Assembly: GCA_963691655.1 (NCBI GenBank)
Contig: OY829326.1
Coordinates: 43,923,989 to 43,987,988 of the forward strand
Direction of reading: 5' to 3'
DNA length: 64,000 nucleotides
Source of the DNA: Toxonevra muliebris
Lineage: Eukaryota; Arthropoda; Insecta; Diptera; Pallopteridae
The position numbers were made by a program, and so were the translations under genes. The notes under the pieces were generated by a model, which saw only the letters and a list, made by a program, of their open reading frames with translations, had not been told where the DNA came from and ran no database searches. Positions 47,528-59,530 of this stretch are shown one piece after another; positions within the stretch are counted from its first letter, which is position 1; each line of letters begins with the position of its first letter.

Positions 47528-50252
47528 TGAGCATAATTTTATTGTCATTGCCGCAACGTTACAAGCGCATACTACAAGCAATGACACTAGCCGTGGCAAT
47601 AATTTATACCACATTGGTGCTATATCAGAGCACCTATGGATATCCTGATATGCAAGTGAGTGCTTTGGTTTTTATCAATAAGTAAATATGCAAACAAATA
47701 CAATGAGAAATGCTTATCTTTGTTTGTATGTGTGTGTCACTTTAAAAACAAAGGTGTGGGTGACAACAACATCACGCAGGCACTAAAACAATCGACCGGC
47801 AAACAGACATACATACGGATAGACTGAGGGGACGGACACGTCGCACAAGTTAAGTGCATTTAGTTTTTGTTGTGTTCGGTTATTTTTTGTTTTTGCATGC
47901 GACGACCACAAATCAAAGATAAGCTGCAAAAGAAATAAATAAATTGTCAAACTCAGCATTCGACGCTAAGAAATATCGAGTGAGGTTTGCAAAAAAAAAA
48001 AAAAAAAAAAAAACAATCTCAATTTTGAAATTTATATTGTGCCGAAGAATGCATTTATTTTCTTATTCCATTCTGTAAAATTTTGCATTTCGTGCCTTTG
48101 CATTAATTGCACAGCAAGTTTTTCTTTCAACTGCTGCTGCGCATGCGTGTAGGTTTGTCATGAGTACATACACCAACACACATGCATACATTTTAACACG
48201 ATCGGTTTGCCGTCGGCTTGTCGCATAAATTTGTAAGCAATTTTGGTTGAGCATTCTATGAATTTAATATCGTGCACCTAAAATAATTTTGTTTTGTTTT
48301 GTTTTTTTTTTCGTAGCGTTTTTCGGGAAGTATTGATCTTGAACTTATTGTTGGGGGTAAAGGATTATAAAAAATGTACCAACTTAATAATATTTCTGTG
48401 GTCACAAGGCATAACAGCATAAGTGTGTTTTTTGTATTTTAAAAGGTTCAAATGCTTAGAGTAATCAAGTTGAGTTGTGCTATTTTCCTGCCCTAATATC
48501 TCGTAAACCACTGAATCGATATTCATAAAATTTTTACACAATATGAAAACGGATATGAAGATTTCAATTATAATAATAACTCGAATTCGATAAAACTCCA
48601 GTTGTGTTGTTATTGCTTGTGACCACAGATTTGTTACTTGTTTTAACTGTTTTTGGTTGGCAGGTTAAGGCTTACAGACTCCCTAGCCACCCATTGGATC
48701 TAACACTGCTCCCAGGAATAAATGACCTAAGATGTTGTTACATGAGTAGTGCTGGTAAATACTGAACCTTATGGGTTAAACGGGGCTAAGAGGTTCTTTT
48801 TTTCTCTCTCTCTCTCCTACCCTCTCTACACCACCATAGCCTCAGTGGCTATCAGTTTTACAAAAATTCAACGGAATTACGGAAAGACTGTTTAGAGTTC
48901 TTATTATGAGCTGCAGCTTGTTGAACACTACGCGTTTCTTTCCATCAAGGTTAGCCAGCACTTTCTTGACGAAACAAAACTTGGGAGATTCTTATTAGGC
49001 ACATCTTTCGGCCACTTAAGAATGAAGTCAATAATATTTTGTTTCACAGAGGCTGCTAATATTTCTGTTATTGGTTTCCTTGCCTTTTTTTTTTTTTGGA
49101 AACTAATCATTATAAACTTTTCTAAGGCTGAGTTTGGTTCATCATTTACTTGATTAAAATTATCTGCTTTTTGTTACCGCTAGTTTTTCTAAACCAGTAA
49201 GCCTGCCCTTTATATTTTTATCGGCATGTTTCTGAGGTTTAAGTAACAAGTGACTAGGTGGGTTCAATCCATTGCCGTTGTGAACTAGATGGATTCAATC
49301 CATGACATTGGGAGCAATGCAATTTCATATTTGCGGTTTTTGCTTCCAATTCATCCCCATTTTTGTCTTTTATTAATGTCTGTAGACTGAGTCAAAGCTC
49401 TGCAAAATCAATTGCAGGAATGTTGCTCTGTTCTGAGGTTTAAGTACTTTGTGATTTTACAATTGGAGTTACAGATGAAGTGGAAATGCCAAATTCAGTA
49501 ATTTAATCTAAACTATCCAAAAAGTAAGACTCCAGAAGAAATATTCATCTTCTAGACAATGCATTAGCAATGCCGAAGAGATTATGTACATTCCTTTTCA
49601 TATCTAAGTACGAAAAGTTCAGCTGTTAATTTCTGCTCTCAATATCTTCTTAAATTCACTTTATATATATGCGCATAAATTGTGAAACAACTCAATGAAA
49701 TGAACCTAAAGTACTAAGAACTCTATTAAAAATGCTGACGTCAAAATAATTAAAAAAGGGAATAAAGAAAATGACACCAACAGAAACAGAACAGTAAAGT
49801 CTAGAATAAAAAATTCTACGAAATAAAAAAAATATTGCAACAATATCAAAATGAGAATTAAAGTGTGGTTGAAAAGTTGAATTAAAAGCTTAATTCTCTT
49901 ATTTCACAAACAACAACAACATCAGCAACATTTCACTGTCATTGACTTTACGTTTCAGCAATATACAATAACAAAACAATGACAACAATACCAAATGTTT
50001 TACATGCAGACATAAGTCAAAAGACCCCAAACTTTGCACAAAAATTCATAAAATTTTGTGCGGGACATTTCCGGTTTTTTGAATGCAAAAAAAAAAAATA
50101 AAAGAAAACGAAGAATTTTTAATTATTTTTTATTGAAAATAATAAAGATTTGTATTGTTATTTTACTCTACTTACGACTTGAGTTTTTAATTTATTTATT
50201 GCATTTCCAGGGAACTGAAGCTATTGACACCTCCAGTTCAATTTCTTCATAG
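47527..50252 (+). CDS. Putative two-exon small membrane/secreted protein
   Basis: Exon 1, 47527-47655, encodes 43 aa: a basic start (LPQRYKR), a hydrophobic stretch (MTLAVAIIYTTLVLYQ), then STYGYPDMQ, and ends at a strong donor, GTGAGT. The best downstream acceptor I found keeping phase 0 is TTTCCAG at 50204-50210. It leads to exon 2 at 50211-50252, GTEAIDTSSSISS and a stop, for 56 aa in all. The intron would be 2.55 kb. The exon 2 link is by splice-site quality and frame only; another exon inside or beyond the window is possible. I do not recognise the product. The hydrophobic segment could be a signal anchor or signal peptide. Confidence 0.35.
47656..50210. other. Putative intron, MITE-containing
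   Basis: Sequence between the putative exons. It contains 23 A at 47991-48013, a MITE-like element at 48395-48629 and a CT run at about 48805-48824. No other exon is convincing. Confidence 0.35.
48395..48629. mobile_element. Short MITE-like element with terminal inverted repeats
   Basis: The left end TCTGTGGTCACAAGGCATAA and the reverse complement of the right end, TCTGTGGTCACAAGCAATAA, match at 18 of 20 bases over a 235-bp span without coding capacity. ATTT flanks the CTGTGG core on both sides, but the exact target duplication is ambiguous. Confidence 0.65.
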
Positions 50253-51303
50253 CACAAGTTTATTATAAGGAAAAACAAATAAATAATATCACAAGATCAA
50301 CAAAAATATTTCTCGAATTACAAAAATAACAATTGCAAAATTGTATCTGAATGTATTCGTTGTTGTATTATCTTTTTGAGTTTGACCAAACCCATTTTGC
50401 ATTTTTATATTTTGCATTATTTTGAAAGTTGTTTACTTGTTCAGTTTAACTTTAGTTTTACTGGGGCGTTCACTTTTTTATTATTATTGTTATTGTTGTT
50501 ATTTCACTGTGGTTGTTGTTATTATTGTCGATTAGTTTTATGGCGTTTTAAAGTATTATCAAAGACGCTATTGTTGTAAAGTGTTTTTTTCATTTTTTTT
50601 GCGAAATTTTGCATTTTTGCAATTGTAAGAATCGAGAATATTTAAATTTATGTCTTAATTACAATTCAGTTGTGGTTGTTGTTATTGTAGCTAGTGATTT
50701 TATGTTTATAGTTATGCTAAATAAGCACATTTGTACATACAAGTATTTATAGTGAATTTGAATCATTTCTTGAGAATTATTTATATTAATATCCGGTTCA
50801 ATATTTTACTTTTCAATCGTTCAAGCCAATAAGTTTTTCGCAAGCTCTATTAACACTTTTATTATTTTTCTATTTTTAAATATTTTATCGAAATAATTTG
50901 AAAAAAAAAAACAGTTACACCGTCCACCCTACAGCAATACCCGGACACCAACGCGTAAAAATGTGTGTTCTTTGTATAGTCTGTTACTTAGTATAACGTA
51001 AGTACTCGAATGAGGTATCAAAAGAAAGGTCATGAAGTCCCCAATGTTTCACTATCATGTGAGGTTCCTTTACTGGACTCGTTTTTTTTCTCTAAAAATC
51101 TAGTGCAATGTATAAAAAGAAGAGGCCTAATAGAATACAAAATATTTTTCTCTCCCCTAATTTCATAAACTTTCAAAGTATTGGCCACCTCTAATTATAG
51201 CTACGTGATAAGGATCGATGAAAATTTTTGATGCACGTACCTCAGATAGTTTTATTTTTAAATCTGAACGTTAAAAGTATTATCCGTATTCAAACTCAAT
51301 TTA
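50253..51303. other. Gene-poor stretch
   Basis: About 1 kb, AT-rich, with GTT/ATT repeats around 50480-50530 and 50670-50690. No supported gene. Confidence 0.5.
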
Positions 51304-52300
51304 AACCAGCGCAGTGAAAATTGGGACTAACCTCTTCGCGCCATTTGATACCAAAAGAGGTTTCAGACAAGGATATTCTCTATCTTGCGACTGCTTTAAC
51401 CTAATGCTGGAAAAAATAATTCAAACTGCGAACATCAACATCTCTGGCACTATCTTTTACACGAGTGTCAAGCTGCTAGCATACGCTGATGATATTGACA
51501 TCATTGACACCAACGCGCGAGCAGTCAGTGCAGCATTCTCCAACTTAGACAGGGAGTCTCGTCGAGTGGGTCTAGTGGTGAACGAGGACAAAACGAAATA
51601 CCTTGTGTCAACAAACAAAGAGTCACGGCGCCTTGGACAAAGTGTCACTGTTGACAATTACAAATTCGAAGTCGTCAAGGATTTCGTTTATATTGGATCC
51701 AGCATCAACACCAACAATAATGTCAGCCTTGAGATCAAGCGAAGAATAACTCTTGCCAACAGGTGTTACTACGGGCTCAGTAGGCAATTGAGAAGTAGGG
51801 CCCTCTCTCGACGTACGAAAATAACGCTCTTCAAGTCACTCATCCTTCCCGTCCTAATGTATGGCGCTGAGACGTGGACATTAACCACCAACGATGAGAG
51901 GCTGTTGGGAGCGTTCGAGAGAAAGATACTTCGCAAGATCTATGGTCCTGTGTGCGTGGACGACGTGTATCGTATAAGATGGAACCATGAGCTGTATGAG
52001 CTGTACGCCGACATTGACGTAGTCAAGCGCATAAAACTCCAGCGGCTTCGCTGGCTGGGTCATGTTGAGCGAATGGATGAAAGTGCTCCGGCCAGAAGGG
52101 TATTTTATTCAAGCCACGGAGGTGGAACGCGCAGAAGAGGAAGACATAATCTCCGTTGGAAAGACCAGGTACAGGGGGACCTGTCTGCACTTGGCCTTAC
52201 TAACTGGCGCCGGCGCGCGCATTGCAGAAGCGACTGGCGAGGCTTTATAGAGGCGGCCAAGACCGATCATCGGTTGTAGAGCCAACTAAGTAAGTAAACT
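51304..52300 (+). pseudogene. 5'-truncated LINE with reverse transcriptase C-terminal half
   Basis: From about 51305 an open frame runs to the stop at 52277-52279. It begins TSAVKIGTNLFAPFDTKRGF within the RT domain, with a stop just upstream at 51302. It contains the RQGYSLSC block, the catalytic YADD (AYADDIDIIDTN) and the later ALILPVLMYG-type and RLRWLGHVERM blocks typical of non-LTR reverse transcriptases of arthropods. The finger half of RT and the endonuclease are missing. The 3' end is short and closes with a TAAG repeat (AACTAAGTAAGTAAAC), as in RTE-type elements. The long intact frame suggests recent insertion. The clade is not certain. Confidence 0.85.
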
Positions 52301-54889
52301 TAATTTAAATGCCGTATATCGTTTAAATTTACATAGCTGTAAATTGCAACAACAAAATTATGTGAAAAATTGCTTGTGGCTGATCCCTACACGTTTATAT
52401 GAGAATTGCAATAATAACTTCAATTTTTTATTATACATATTTATGTTTCAGATATAAATAAACATAAATTCTACGCGTAAGTGGACGAAAAAGCAAATCT
52501 GATGTCTACTTAAGGGGAAGTGACCGACGAGAGGCATGAAAAATGGATGGACTTTGGTATTTTTTTTTTAATGTAAAACAAATACTTTTGAAAATGAGCT
52601 CTAACGTATTTTATTCTTCTATCAATGAAGAGTAAATTCCAGTTTTACTTATAAAAATTCGATGGTTCCACAGCCTTTCTAGTTCATCTAAAACGAAAAC
52701 CGGTTTAAAATTAATAACCTAAACTAAACTTGAGAAACCTTATCACTTTTCATTACTGAAAAACCCCTGGATTACAAAATGGAAGCCGTTTGAAAAAACC
52801 CCAAAAAAAAAATATTTCTAAATCAATTTTTGACATAAATTGCTTCTTGACGGCCCCGAAAGCTTGATTTCTTTTCAATTGTTTCCAGAAAAATGCAATT
52901 AAAGCTTAAATCGGACGGTTTCGGCCATCAGGCTGTAAATTATAAAATACTTTAGATATGAAAATATCTATTTACCCAACTGTTCTAAACAAAACGTTAA
53001 GGATACATATTATGTAAGAAAAAATTGAATTTTTCATCGTCATGAACGATAACCATCCCTTAAGGAAGTGATTTTGCGGGGTTTATGATTTTGCACTGTT
53101 TATGATAAATTAAATCACCTAATTACAGTTAGAGTACAGAGTAAGAGAACAGTAAAAGAATCGGAAAACTTTAATAGAAACTTGATTTCGAGAACAAGTA
53201 CTGCAATTTCAAAATTTTATTAGAAATTTGAATTCGTATAAACATTGCCGTTTTAACTTATACTTTCCGAATTTCTGTGCCAATCTAACAAACTGCTTAA
53301 ATCCACATTTTCATTCTATAAGAAAAGGAAGCCATATTATCTAGGATATTGAAGTATAAATAATGAAATACATATCAAAAATAGAAAACCGGCTGCTGTA
53401 TCACATGCTCGTAATCATTCTTCATCGCCCACTGTTTGCTCACAGAATCGCATTCGAAGCATGCGAAGCATATGAGTAAATCTTTTCGCCCACTTTTAAC
53501 CAGTGCTGCTATGTCTCTACAAACTACCAACACATCAACAACAGCAGCAGCAGCAGCAACAGCAGTTGCATGAATTAAATTTTCAACTTGCATCCTCATA
53601 TAAAACAAATTGCATATCGTTGTCGTTGTCGTCCGTGTTGTTATAGTCAACAATTCTTGTGCAAAAAATAAATTTAAATAAGCTCAGCCATTGGCAAAAA
53701 GAAGCAGAAAAAACGCTCTGAGTTTCTTACTTCTGCCCATTGACTTTTCGAATTAAAATTGCAAATTTTAAATTCATGTGTGTGCGTGGTGTACATACAT
53801 ATATACCTAAGAGTAGAAAGGATCCTTATAAAATACAAGTGTTTCTTGACATTGTTTGCATGGCGTATTACGTGATTTTCATCTATAAACAGCAGCAGCA
53901 AGCAGCAAACACACAACGACAGCTACACAATAATGATACAAGAGTTCATCCATATGCAGCTGACTGTTTACTGCTTGCTGCTGTTGTTGCTGCTACAGTT
54001 GCTGTTGCCTTTACCAAGTGCAACAGCAACTACTCAAAAATTTTCAAATTGAAATGAACGTTAAAATGTGTGCGATCGCAATTGAGGCTCGTGACTGCAA
54101 TTGACGCCTTCGCACCTTTTGTGGATACATATTTACGTACGTGCATTTGTTGCACAGAGTCCAGCGGCACAAATATTCGATATGTTACGTTTTTACTATT
54201 CTACATTCTAAAAGATCTTGTTTTGCCACATTATTCAAGTACTTGTACTAACTACACTGAAGTAGCTGAGTGCGCGTGAAACATGCGAGCTCATGGCTGC
54301 ATTGAAGCTCGTATCTAACCTACACATTGATCTGAAGTCAAGCTGTTGAAAATCAATGTATTTGCATAAATAGCATTTTTCTATATTGGAATTAAGATAA
54401 ACAAATGAAGATTGCTGAATTTCCAAGCATTTTAATGAGGTACCCAGAAAATAGAGATGAATAGATAAACTGGGCGTTTGAAAAAAAAAACATTTTCTGG
54501 AAAAGAAATACCTTTATAAACTTTTATAGTTAACAAGAGATTTCAGTTATATCATATACCAAAAAAAATCTGCGGATATTAAGGGTGAGGTTATAAGATT
54601 TCCGAGATATTCTGTCTAAAAAGTAGACAAATTTTGTTTGGGGTTTGTTTATCTAGTACTTTGTCCTTTTACGAAGAACAAACTTTGCTGTTCACCAGAT
54701 GATAATAAATTCATATTTTTTTTTTTAATTTTATCCATATTAAGTTAATTTTTGACATGACTGATATTTGGAATGGAGTAGAACTGATTCTAGCTCTGTC
54801 TGGAAGATTTCACGCAGAACTTTCCCCATCTAATTTTGAAATAGTTTATACTCCAGCATAGTTCATTTACAGAAGTCACATAATCACTT
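52301..54889. other. Gene-poor stretch
   Basis: No supported gene. A weak TTAA-flanked repeat candidate lies at 52510-53063. A CAG run is at 53541-53565, and CAG/CTG repeats also occur at 53888-53905 and near 53975-54020; the frames here follow these repeats. Confidence 0.5.
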
Positions 54890-54973
54890 AATTCGTCGCC
54901 TGAGAATTGATTTGGTGTATAGGTATATGAATTTGTACACACATACGCCAAATCAATCCTCAGGCGACGAATT
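54890..54973. repeat. Long hairpin, 30-bp arms, 24-nt loop
   Basis: The left arm 54890-54919 and right arm 54944-54973 are inverted copies matching at 28 of 30 bases (G:U pairs are possible at the mismatches). The left arm starts AATTCGTCGCCTGAGAATTG. The size suits a miRNA precursor or a foldback-element relic. No flanking duplication is visible. Confidence 0.75.
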
Positions 54974-57900
54974 GTTTTGTCATAAAATAAATTCCATTTA
55001 AACGTCTCAGAAACGTTTCAACTTGGATAAATTTGATAATGTGTGAAGTAGTTAATGAGCTTATATGTATTTTTTAAATCGATAAGATATCAAGAAGAAA
55101 GTGGCATTGAATCGGTAATGTTTTGCACAGAGAACGTGATATAGTTTCAAGAACTTCAATTGATTGAAAGAAAGTTAGAAACAATTCCTAGAAACAGAAG
55201 CTAGTTCCATGATTTTAAGCTAAAGTGAAGCCAACTAAATGATTCGTTATGTCCCATTGTTTTTCCATAGGGCAAATATATCTTAATTGAAGTGGAATTT
55301 AAAGCAATTGTATTTGGGGTTTTGTACCTTTTTTACATACAGGGGATTACTAGTGGATCCAAGGTGGTGGTTTTATCACCAAAAACTAGTGTTTTCCGGC
55401 ACATGAATCTGAATTCCGGCTTCAACTAACCATTTTTTAAAATATTCAAAATATTTCTACGACATACTCATATTTAACACAGTATTTTAGAAGTTATTAT
55501 AAGTTAAAAATAACGAAATGTGGAAAAAATCCATTTCTGTTGAATTTTGCCTATCTCTTAAAAATGTAAAAGATCCTGTGAAGTTATAACTTCTACATCA
55601 AGATTGTAATTTTATCAAGGTAAATTTCTCATTTCAAATGTAAAATAATTAATTTTACTATTTTTTGTTGATTTTCTAAACCACTTTCCAAAAAAGTATG
55701 TCTATTTATCTGGCCTTTAAGCCACGTGAAATACAATATTTTAAAATTATCTAAATGCAATTTTAAAGTCAGTTTATATAGAAATGCTAAACAGTGATTA
55801 CTTTTGGAAAAAATTTATAAATTGACGAATTTTCAAATTTGCTGGTCGATTAATCGACCAGCGGGCCAAGATAGATTAACTTCACCTCTAAGAATCAAAC
55901 CTTAGTTTCACAAATTTTCCTTCAAGCCGCCCAAGTACAGTGATCTATTGGTGGGTTCTAGATTTCCTCCTCATTGGACAACTAAATCTCTGCTCATTTG
56001 CCTTACAATTACCTTACCCAGAATGACATTTTGCACAGTATCACATAAGAAACAACAACTTTTTAAATTTCCGTCGTCCTATTGACGGAAACATATCGCT
56101 TAAATGTTGAAAGATGAAAGTCGTTGGTTGTTTTTATAAAAATTGCTGGCGTCAGACAAGATGATTGATTGAACATGCGCACAAAAAAATTAACAGAAAA
56201 AAAGAAAAGAAAAAAAAAACCTAAATGACAACATTAACACATTCATTCAGTTTTATTAAAACGAAAACAAGCGAAAAAAACGTATGCATTTAAATTCAAC
56301 TCAACACACACAAAAATCTCGACATGCAAAACAAACTTGAAGGTTGTGATTGAAAGCAACCAAATACAGGAGAGCAAAAACATACATTAGTGGTAGAGTG
56401 GTGGGTACCTTTCTTAAACCACAAAAGACAGACGACACGATTGTTGCCTTTGCGCACAGTGCACAGTGTGTAAAATTCAGAATGACAAGTGCAACAAGCT
56501 GACAGAAGACGACAACAACAATAGCGAACAAAAACAACTAAGCAATGAATGAACGAACGTACGTCCTGTCGACGACAGAGAGCAAATATTGCGCGTATAA
56601 AGCAACATCAACAACAAACAGAACTACAACAATTGTATAATTTGATGGGCAGACTTTAAATCTACAGAAGTATACTATATTTAAACGAAACTCATACATA
56701 CACTTTTGGAGCAGAGTGTAACTATGCAAGCGTAAAAATGTAGACCACCACCAGTGAAATGCTGGCTCCCTTCTGTTTTTTATACCAACTTAATTGAGCA
56801 TTTATATATGTTCAAATGTATTTCTGTAAAGAGAGTATCTTAAAGAAAATGCTCATGAAATTTTATCAAAGATGCTAATCGTTGATAAAACTAGAAACAA
56901 AAGAATAACAACAAATACTGGAGAGGTTTGTTGCTGCATAACCATGAACCAAAAGATCATTGAAGAACAGTGAAAAACTCATCAGAATATTGAATTTGTG
57001 AAACAGCAGGAGCCACATTCTCAGGAGTAGTAACAGAAATAATAATGATAATAATAATGAAGTCTTTAAATGACTTTATATAGCGGCAGCAGCAGCACCT
57101 AAGTATGGGAAATTTTAATAGAATTAGGCAAATGTGGAAAAATTGAATGAGAAGAAAAAGTAATTTTCCGAATGATCAATTAAGTGTGGTGAGAGAAAAC
57201 GGAAAATATTTAGGCATAATTTTTTTTTTTTTTTTTTGTTCAACAAATTTTTAACAACAATTTGTGCATATTGGTAATAAACCAAAAACAACAACGAAAG
57301 CACTAGTAAATTGTTTCCACATCTGAATATTCGGTTTTTAATTTATGAATATAAATAAATCTTGGATCATTAATCTTTTAAACCTTTGAGTGAGCAACTG
57401 AGTGAGTTACCTTTAAATTCTTGACTTTGAAACATGCTGAAATCTAACAAACCAGAACGAAACACAGCGAAATTTACAAACCCGCTTAATCTAAATTTTT
57501 TTTTTCTCTTTCGGTTTACTGGTTTGGTTTGATAAATAACGCCTATTTCACGCATTTCAAATGGTGTTTTTCAATTTACGATCTCACATTAATAAAATAG
57601 ACTCTAAAAATAAAAAAATAAAAAAAAAAAATTGATTGAGCATATTTAAAAAGTAATTAATCAAAGTACTTAACATTTTTTTCTATTTTTATTTCTACAT
57701 TATTATTCTTATTTTTTTTAATTATTTGCTGGTTGCTTTGAAATGTTCAAGTTGATTTGGTTTGTTGCGTTTTGGGTGATCCCAGGTGAAAGGTTGTTTG
57801 TTGTTTATTTGTATAAGTATTACAAATTGGATACATTCATTGCTAACTATTTAATTTTGAAAAGAGATATTTAATTTATGTAGGTATGTACCAGGTAAAA

Positions 57901-58420
57901 GTGTTTTAAAAATAATTCATTATAAAATATTTTATACGGGTAGGTACATTTCAAATTCATATTTAAAAGCCACGCAAAGTTTAATACCTACATACTCCTA
58001 GTTGGCAAATTTGAAGTTAACAAAAACCTGGGTTCAATTAAACAAACATTTACGATATCAAATAAATGTTTGTGTAGTTTTTATGATCCAAACTATTTTT
58101 ATAGGAGTAAACTTAAACTGTTGGAAGGGTGAAGTGCTTCAAAAGTGCACTTTATGAATGTTTGGGTATTTTGACTAACGTATATCGAACGAAATGTTAA
58201 ATAAATTTAGGATACGCCTTTGATAGTTAGTGTTATTCCAATTGTAAAACCAATGAGCAAGCTGCGTTTGGTACACTTAATTCTGGGCTCACAATCAGGA
58301 ATTCCGATGTCAACCTGGGAACCAACTATATATTCGAGCTGTAAAAGATTGCAATCATTTGCGAGTAAAAATCATTTGATATTTTTAGCAAAATGATTGT
58401 ATTCATTTTTTGTATTTATT
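54974..58420. other. Gene-poor stretch
   Basis: About 3.4 kb with no supported gene. It contains a perfect 22-bp palindrome at 55841-55862, AAT and CAG runs near 57040-57095 and a T run near 57222-57238. Confidence 0.5.
55841..55862. repeat. Perfect 22-bp palindrome
   Basis: GCTGGTCGATT followed by AATCGACCAGC, self-complementary with no loop. The centre CGATTAATCG holds two homeodomain-type ATTA/TAAT cores. It could be a dimer binding site or chance. Confidence 0.6.
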
Positions 58421-58811
58421 AGGGTGGTTCTCTAAGTCTAATATATGCACGGTAGCACGATAGCACAAATTGTAAAACTTTCCAATCCGTACAACGAAAC
58501 AAAAACAAAATACACGTCAATCTATTCTGCAACACTTAAAAACTTGTCCTACCCATGTATATGTTCAATGCAATGAAGTGTAGTATATTTAATGCAACTC
58601 TGTGCCTTTCTCTCACTCTCTGTGTTTACATTGACTAATATATTTCTGTTCTACGTTCATGTGCGCTCTCAAATCGTAGTATAATTTAGTATAATATTTT
58701 TGCATTTCGTGTTATCGTGCAATGTGCGCTCTCGAATCGTAGTATAATTTAGAATAATAGTTTTGCAATTCGTGCTATCGTGCAATTATACTAGACATAG
58801 AGAATCACCCT
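58421..58811. mobile_element. MITE with about 45-bp TIRs and internal 63-bp tandem repeat
   Basis: The left end AGGGTGGTTCTCTAAGTCTA and the reverse complement of the right end AGGGTGATTCTCTATGTCTA match at 18 of 20 bases, and similarity continues through GCACGATAGCAC-AAATT to about 45 bp. ATT lies on both outer sides. Before the right end are two tandem 63-nt units (58661-58723 and 58724-58786) that differ at only a few positions. The 391-bp element has no coding capacity. Confidence 0.82.
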
Positions 58812-59018
58812 ATTGATTAATAATGTAAAAAATTTATTCTTAATCATATTGTTATCAGCGAATAATTATTCATTTTTTAAATCATATTTTTTATATAATT
58901 TGAATGAAATCTTTTACTGCAGTCTTTATCAAAATTTAGTCAAATTCATTCGAAATCATTTGAAGTCACTCGAAATCATTTCTACAAGATCTTAGCGTGA
59001 ATAAAAAAGAGTAATATG

Positions 59019-59530
59019 TACAGGGTTGGCCATAGATATAGCACAAGTGGTTGCCCTGAGCTCGAATAGCGTAATGTGCCCGCTTATCGAAATTTTCCAC
59101 CCTATTTGGCAATATTTCGGCTGATATGGCGGATGTTGGCCTTAGGTTAGTTTAGGATAATTGGGTTGTTGCTATAAATCTTTGACTTCAAGTAGTCCCA
59201 GAGGAAAAGTGCAGCCGTCTCAAATCTGGCGAACGCAGAGGATAGTTAAAATCAACCAATCGGGAAGAATTGCTTAATAAAAATAGTGTGTGGCACAAGC
59301 TGTGTGAGGTAGTGCGCCGCCGTCTTGTTGAAACCAGAAGTGTTTCGTACCATTTTCATGAACAATCGGCTTCAAAACATCAAAATAACTTCTCAATCGG
59401 AAAAATCGAAAAGTTTTTTTGAAAGTAAATGTGAACATTTCAGCGCGTTTGATTGGTGTGTACTTCTCCATAGCAAAAATCTCCTAAGACTGAGGATTCA
59501 AAAACGTGTTGCCGTTAGTCGATCTTAGCC
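59019..59530 (-). pseudogene. Broken mariner-like transposon (DUF4817-type)
   Basis: The minus strand starts MEKYTPIKRAEMFTFTFKK at 59471, the typical start of this transposase family. After a large internal deletion it joins to the second catalytic region, FWFQQDGGALPHTA. Beyond an early stop, decayed pieces of the C-terminus can be read in shifting frames (LWDYLKSK-like, then KANIRHIS-like) towards GGGTTGGCCATA near 59031, a likely terminal sequence. It is inactive. Plus-strand frames over it are shadows. Confidence 0.75.

Noticed and set aside
49262..49310. GGTTCAATCC motifs as pol III B boxes
   Set aside because: No A box at proper spacing and no stem structure.
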